Below are positions 12,854 to 12,997 of a stretch of DNA of 12,997 bases, piece by piece. The stretch's first letter is position 1. Each line of letters opens with the position of its first letter. Below the pieces are notes generated by a model. The model was not told the origin of the DNA. It searched no databases and saw only the letters and a list, made by a program, of their open reading frames with translations. The stretch spans positions 1-12,997 of the forward strand of contig CAMFLG010000036.1 in the NCBI GenBank assembly GCA_945957495.1, written 5' to 3'. Both the position numbers and the translations under genes were made by a program. Origin of the DNA: an uncultured Pseudorhodobacter sp. Its GTDB lineage: Bacteria; Pseudomonadota; Alphaproteobacteria; Rhodobacterales; Rhodobacteraceae.

Positions 12854-12997
12854 GCCCGGCAGGGCAAGGGTAAGGAAGGGAGAAACCGAAAAGCCGGTGC
12901 CGCCTCGGGGGGCATCGAGCCCCCGCTCGCCGGCTTTGGCGCGGGCGGAACCGGTGGTTTGAGGCGCGGGGCCGCGCCGGGTTGAACGGGCCTTGTG
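12854..12997. other. Non-coding, repeat-rich right edge with nested hairpin
   Basis: No credible gene is visible. Arms AAAGCCGG (12890-12897) and CCGGCTTT (12930-12937) enclose a second GC hairpin (CGGGGG...CCCCCG, six base pairs), giving a nested structure of about 48 bases. A further GCGCGGGGCCGCGC palindrome follows. The open frames through this stretch are biased toward Pro, Arg and Gly and look like by-products of high GC. Confidence 0.4.

Noticed and set aside
12890..12937. tRNA-like cloverleaf
   Set aside because: The nested hairpins lack a T-loop (TTCGANNC), a proper anticodon stem and an acceptor stem of the right length.
12726..12962. 78-codon plus-strand open frame at the right edge
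   Set aside because: Pro/Arg-rich with no ribosome-binding site; it runs through the candidate promoter and palindromic repeat and looks like GC-driven noise.
1..12997. CRISPR array
   Set aside because: No regularly spaced direct repeats of 24-40 bases occur; the only tandem repeats are the two copies in the IS-like end.

Overview
The window reads as a chromosomal or large-plasmid segment of a GC-rich alphaproteobacterium, most likely a Rhodobacterales-type organism. This rests on overall composition and codon use, Shine-Dalgarno-led genes, the protein families present, and a dispersed-looking GGTGGGCAA palindrome; no rRNA or tRNA is present to confirm it.

Region 1 (1-1660) is an accessory or scarred stretch of lower GC. 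It opens with what looks like the outer end of an IS21-type insertion sequence. It then holds an orphan 252-residue minus-strand protein whose C-terminus resembles a PD-(D/E)XK nuclease core (D186, E208-W-K210, Q228-x3-Y232), preceded by a hairpin and a 12-codon leader ORF. A decayed gene fragment follows, and then a strong minus-strand terminator belonging to the next gene.

Region 2 (1660-10669) is the centre of the window. It holds an exported DUF1254/DUF1214 protein (minus), a divergent lipoprotein-like alpha/beta hydrolase of the DUF900 type (plus), a Crp/Fnr-family regulator (minus), and, divergent from the regulator, a three-gene plus-strand run. That run is an exported type I sulfatase with a C-T-A-G-R active site, an exported HAD-superfamily phosphatase, and an exported octaheme cytochrome c with HEAT-like and TPR-like repeats. 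A perfect 20-bp palindrome (TTGCAGG-N6-CCTGCAA) lies between the regulator and the sulfatase and is the best operator candidate. All five non-regulatory proteins carry export signals, so they may form one periplasmic or envelope module in which ester hydrolysis (sulfate, phosphate, carboxyl) is combined with a multiheme electron-transfer protein. That coupling is inference; I know of no described system with this exact composition, and I cannot search for one here.

A 100-bp element with perfect 15-bp inverted ends (4790-4889) fills the gap between the convergent hydrolase and regulator genes and resembles a MITE or an internally deleted insertion sequence.

Region 3 (10666-12743) is a tightly coupled minus-strand pair: a class III aminotransferase of the glutamate-1-semialdehyde aminomutase type and a P5C-reductase-like NAD(P) oxidoreductase, joined by an ATGA overlap. 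The second gene overlaps the stop codon of the convergent cytochrome gene by four bases. The last 250 bases are non-coding and rich in inverted repeats.
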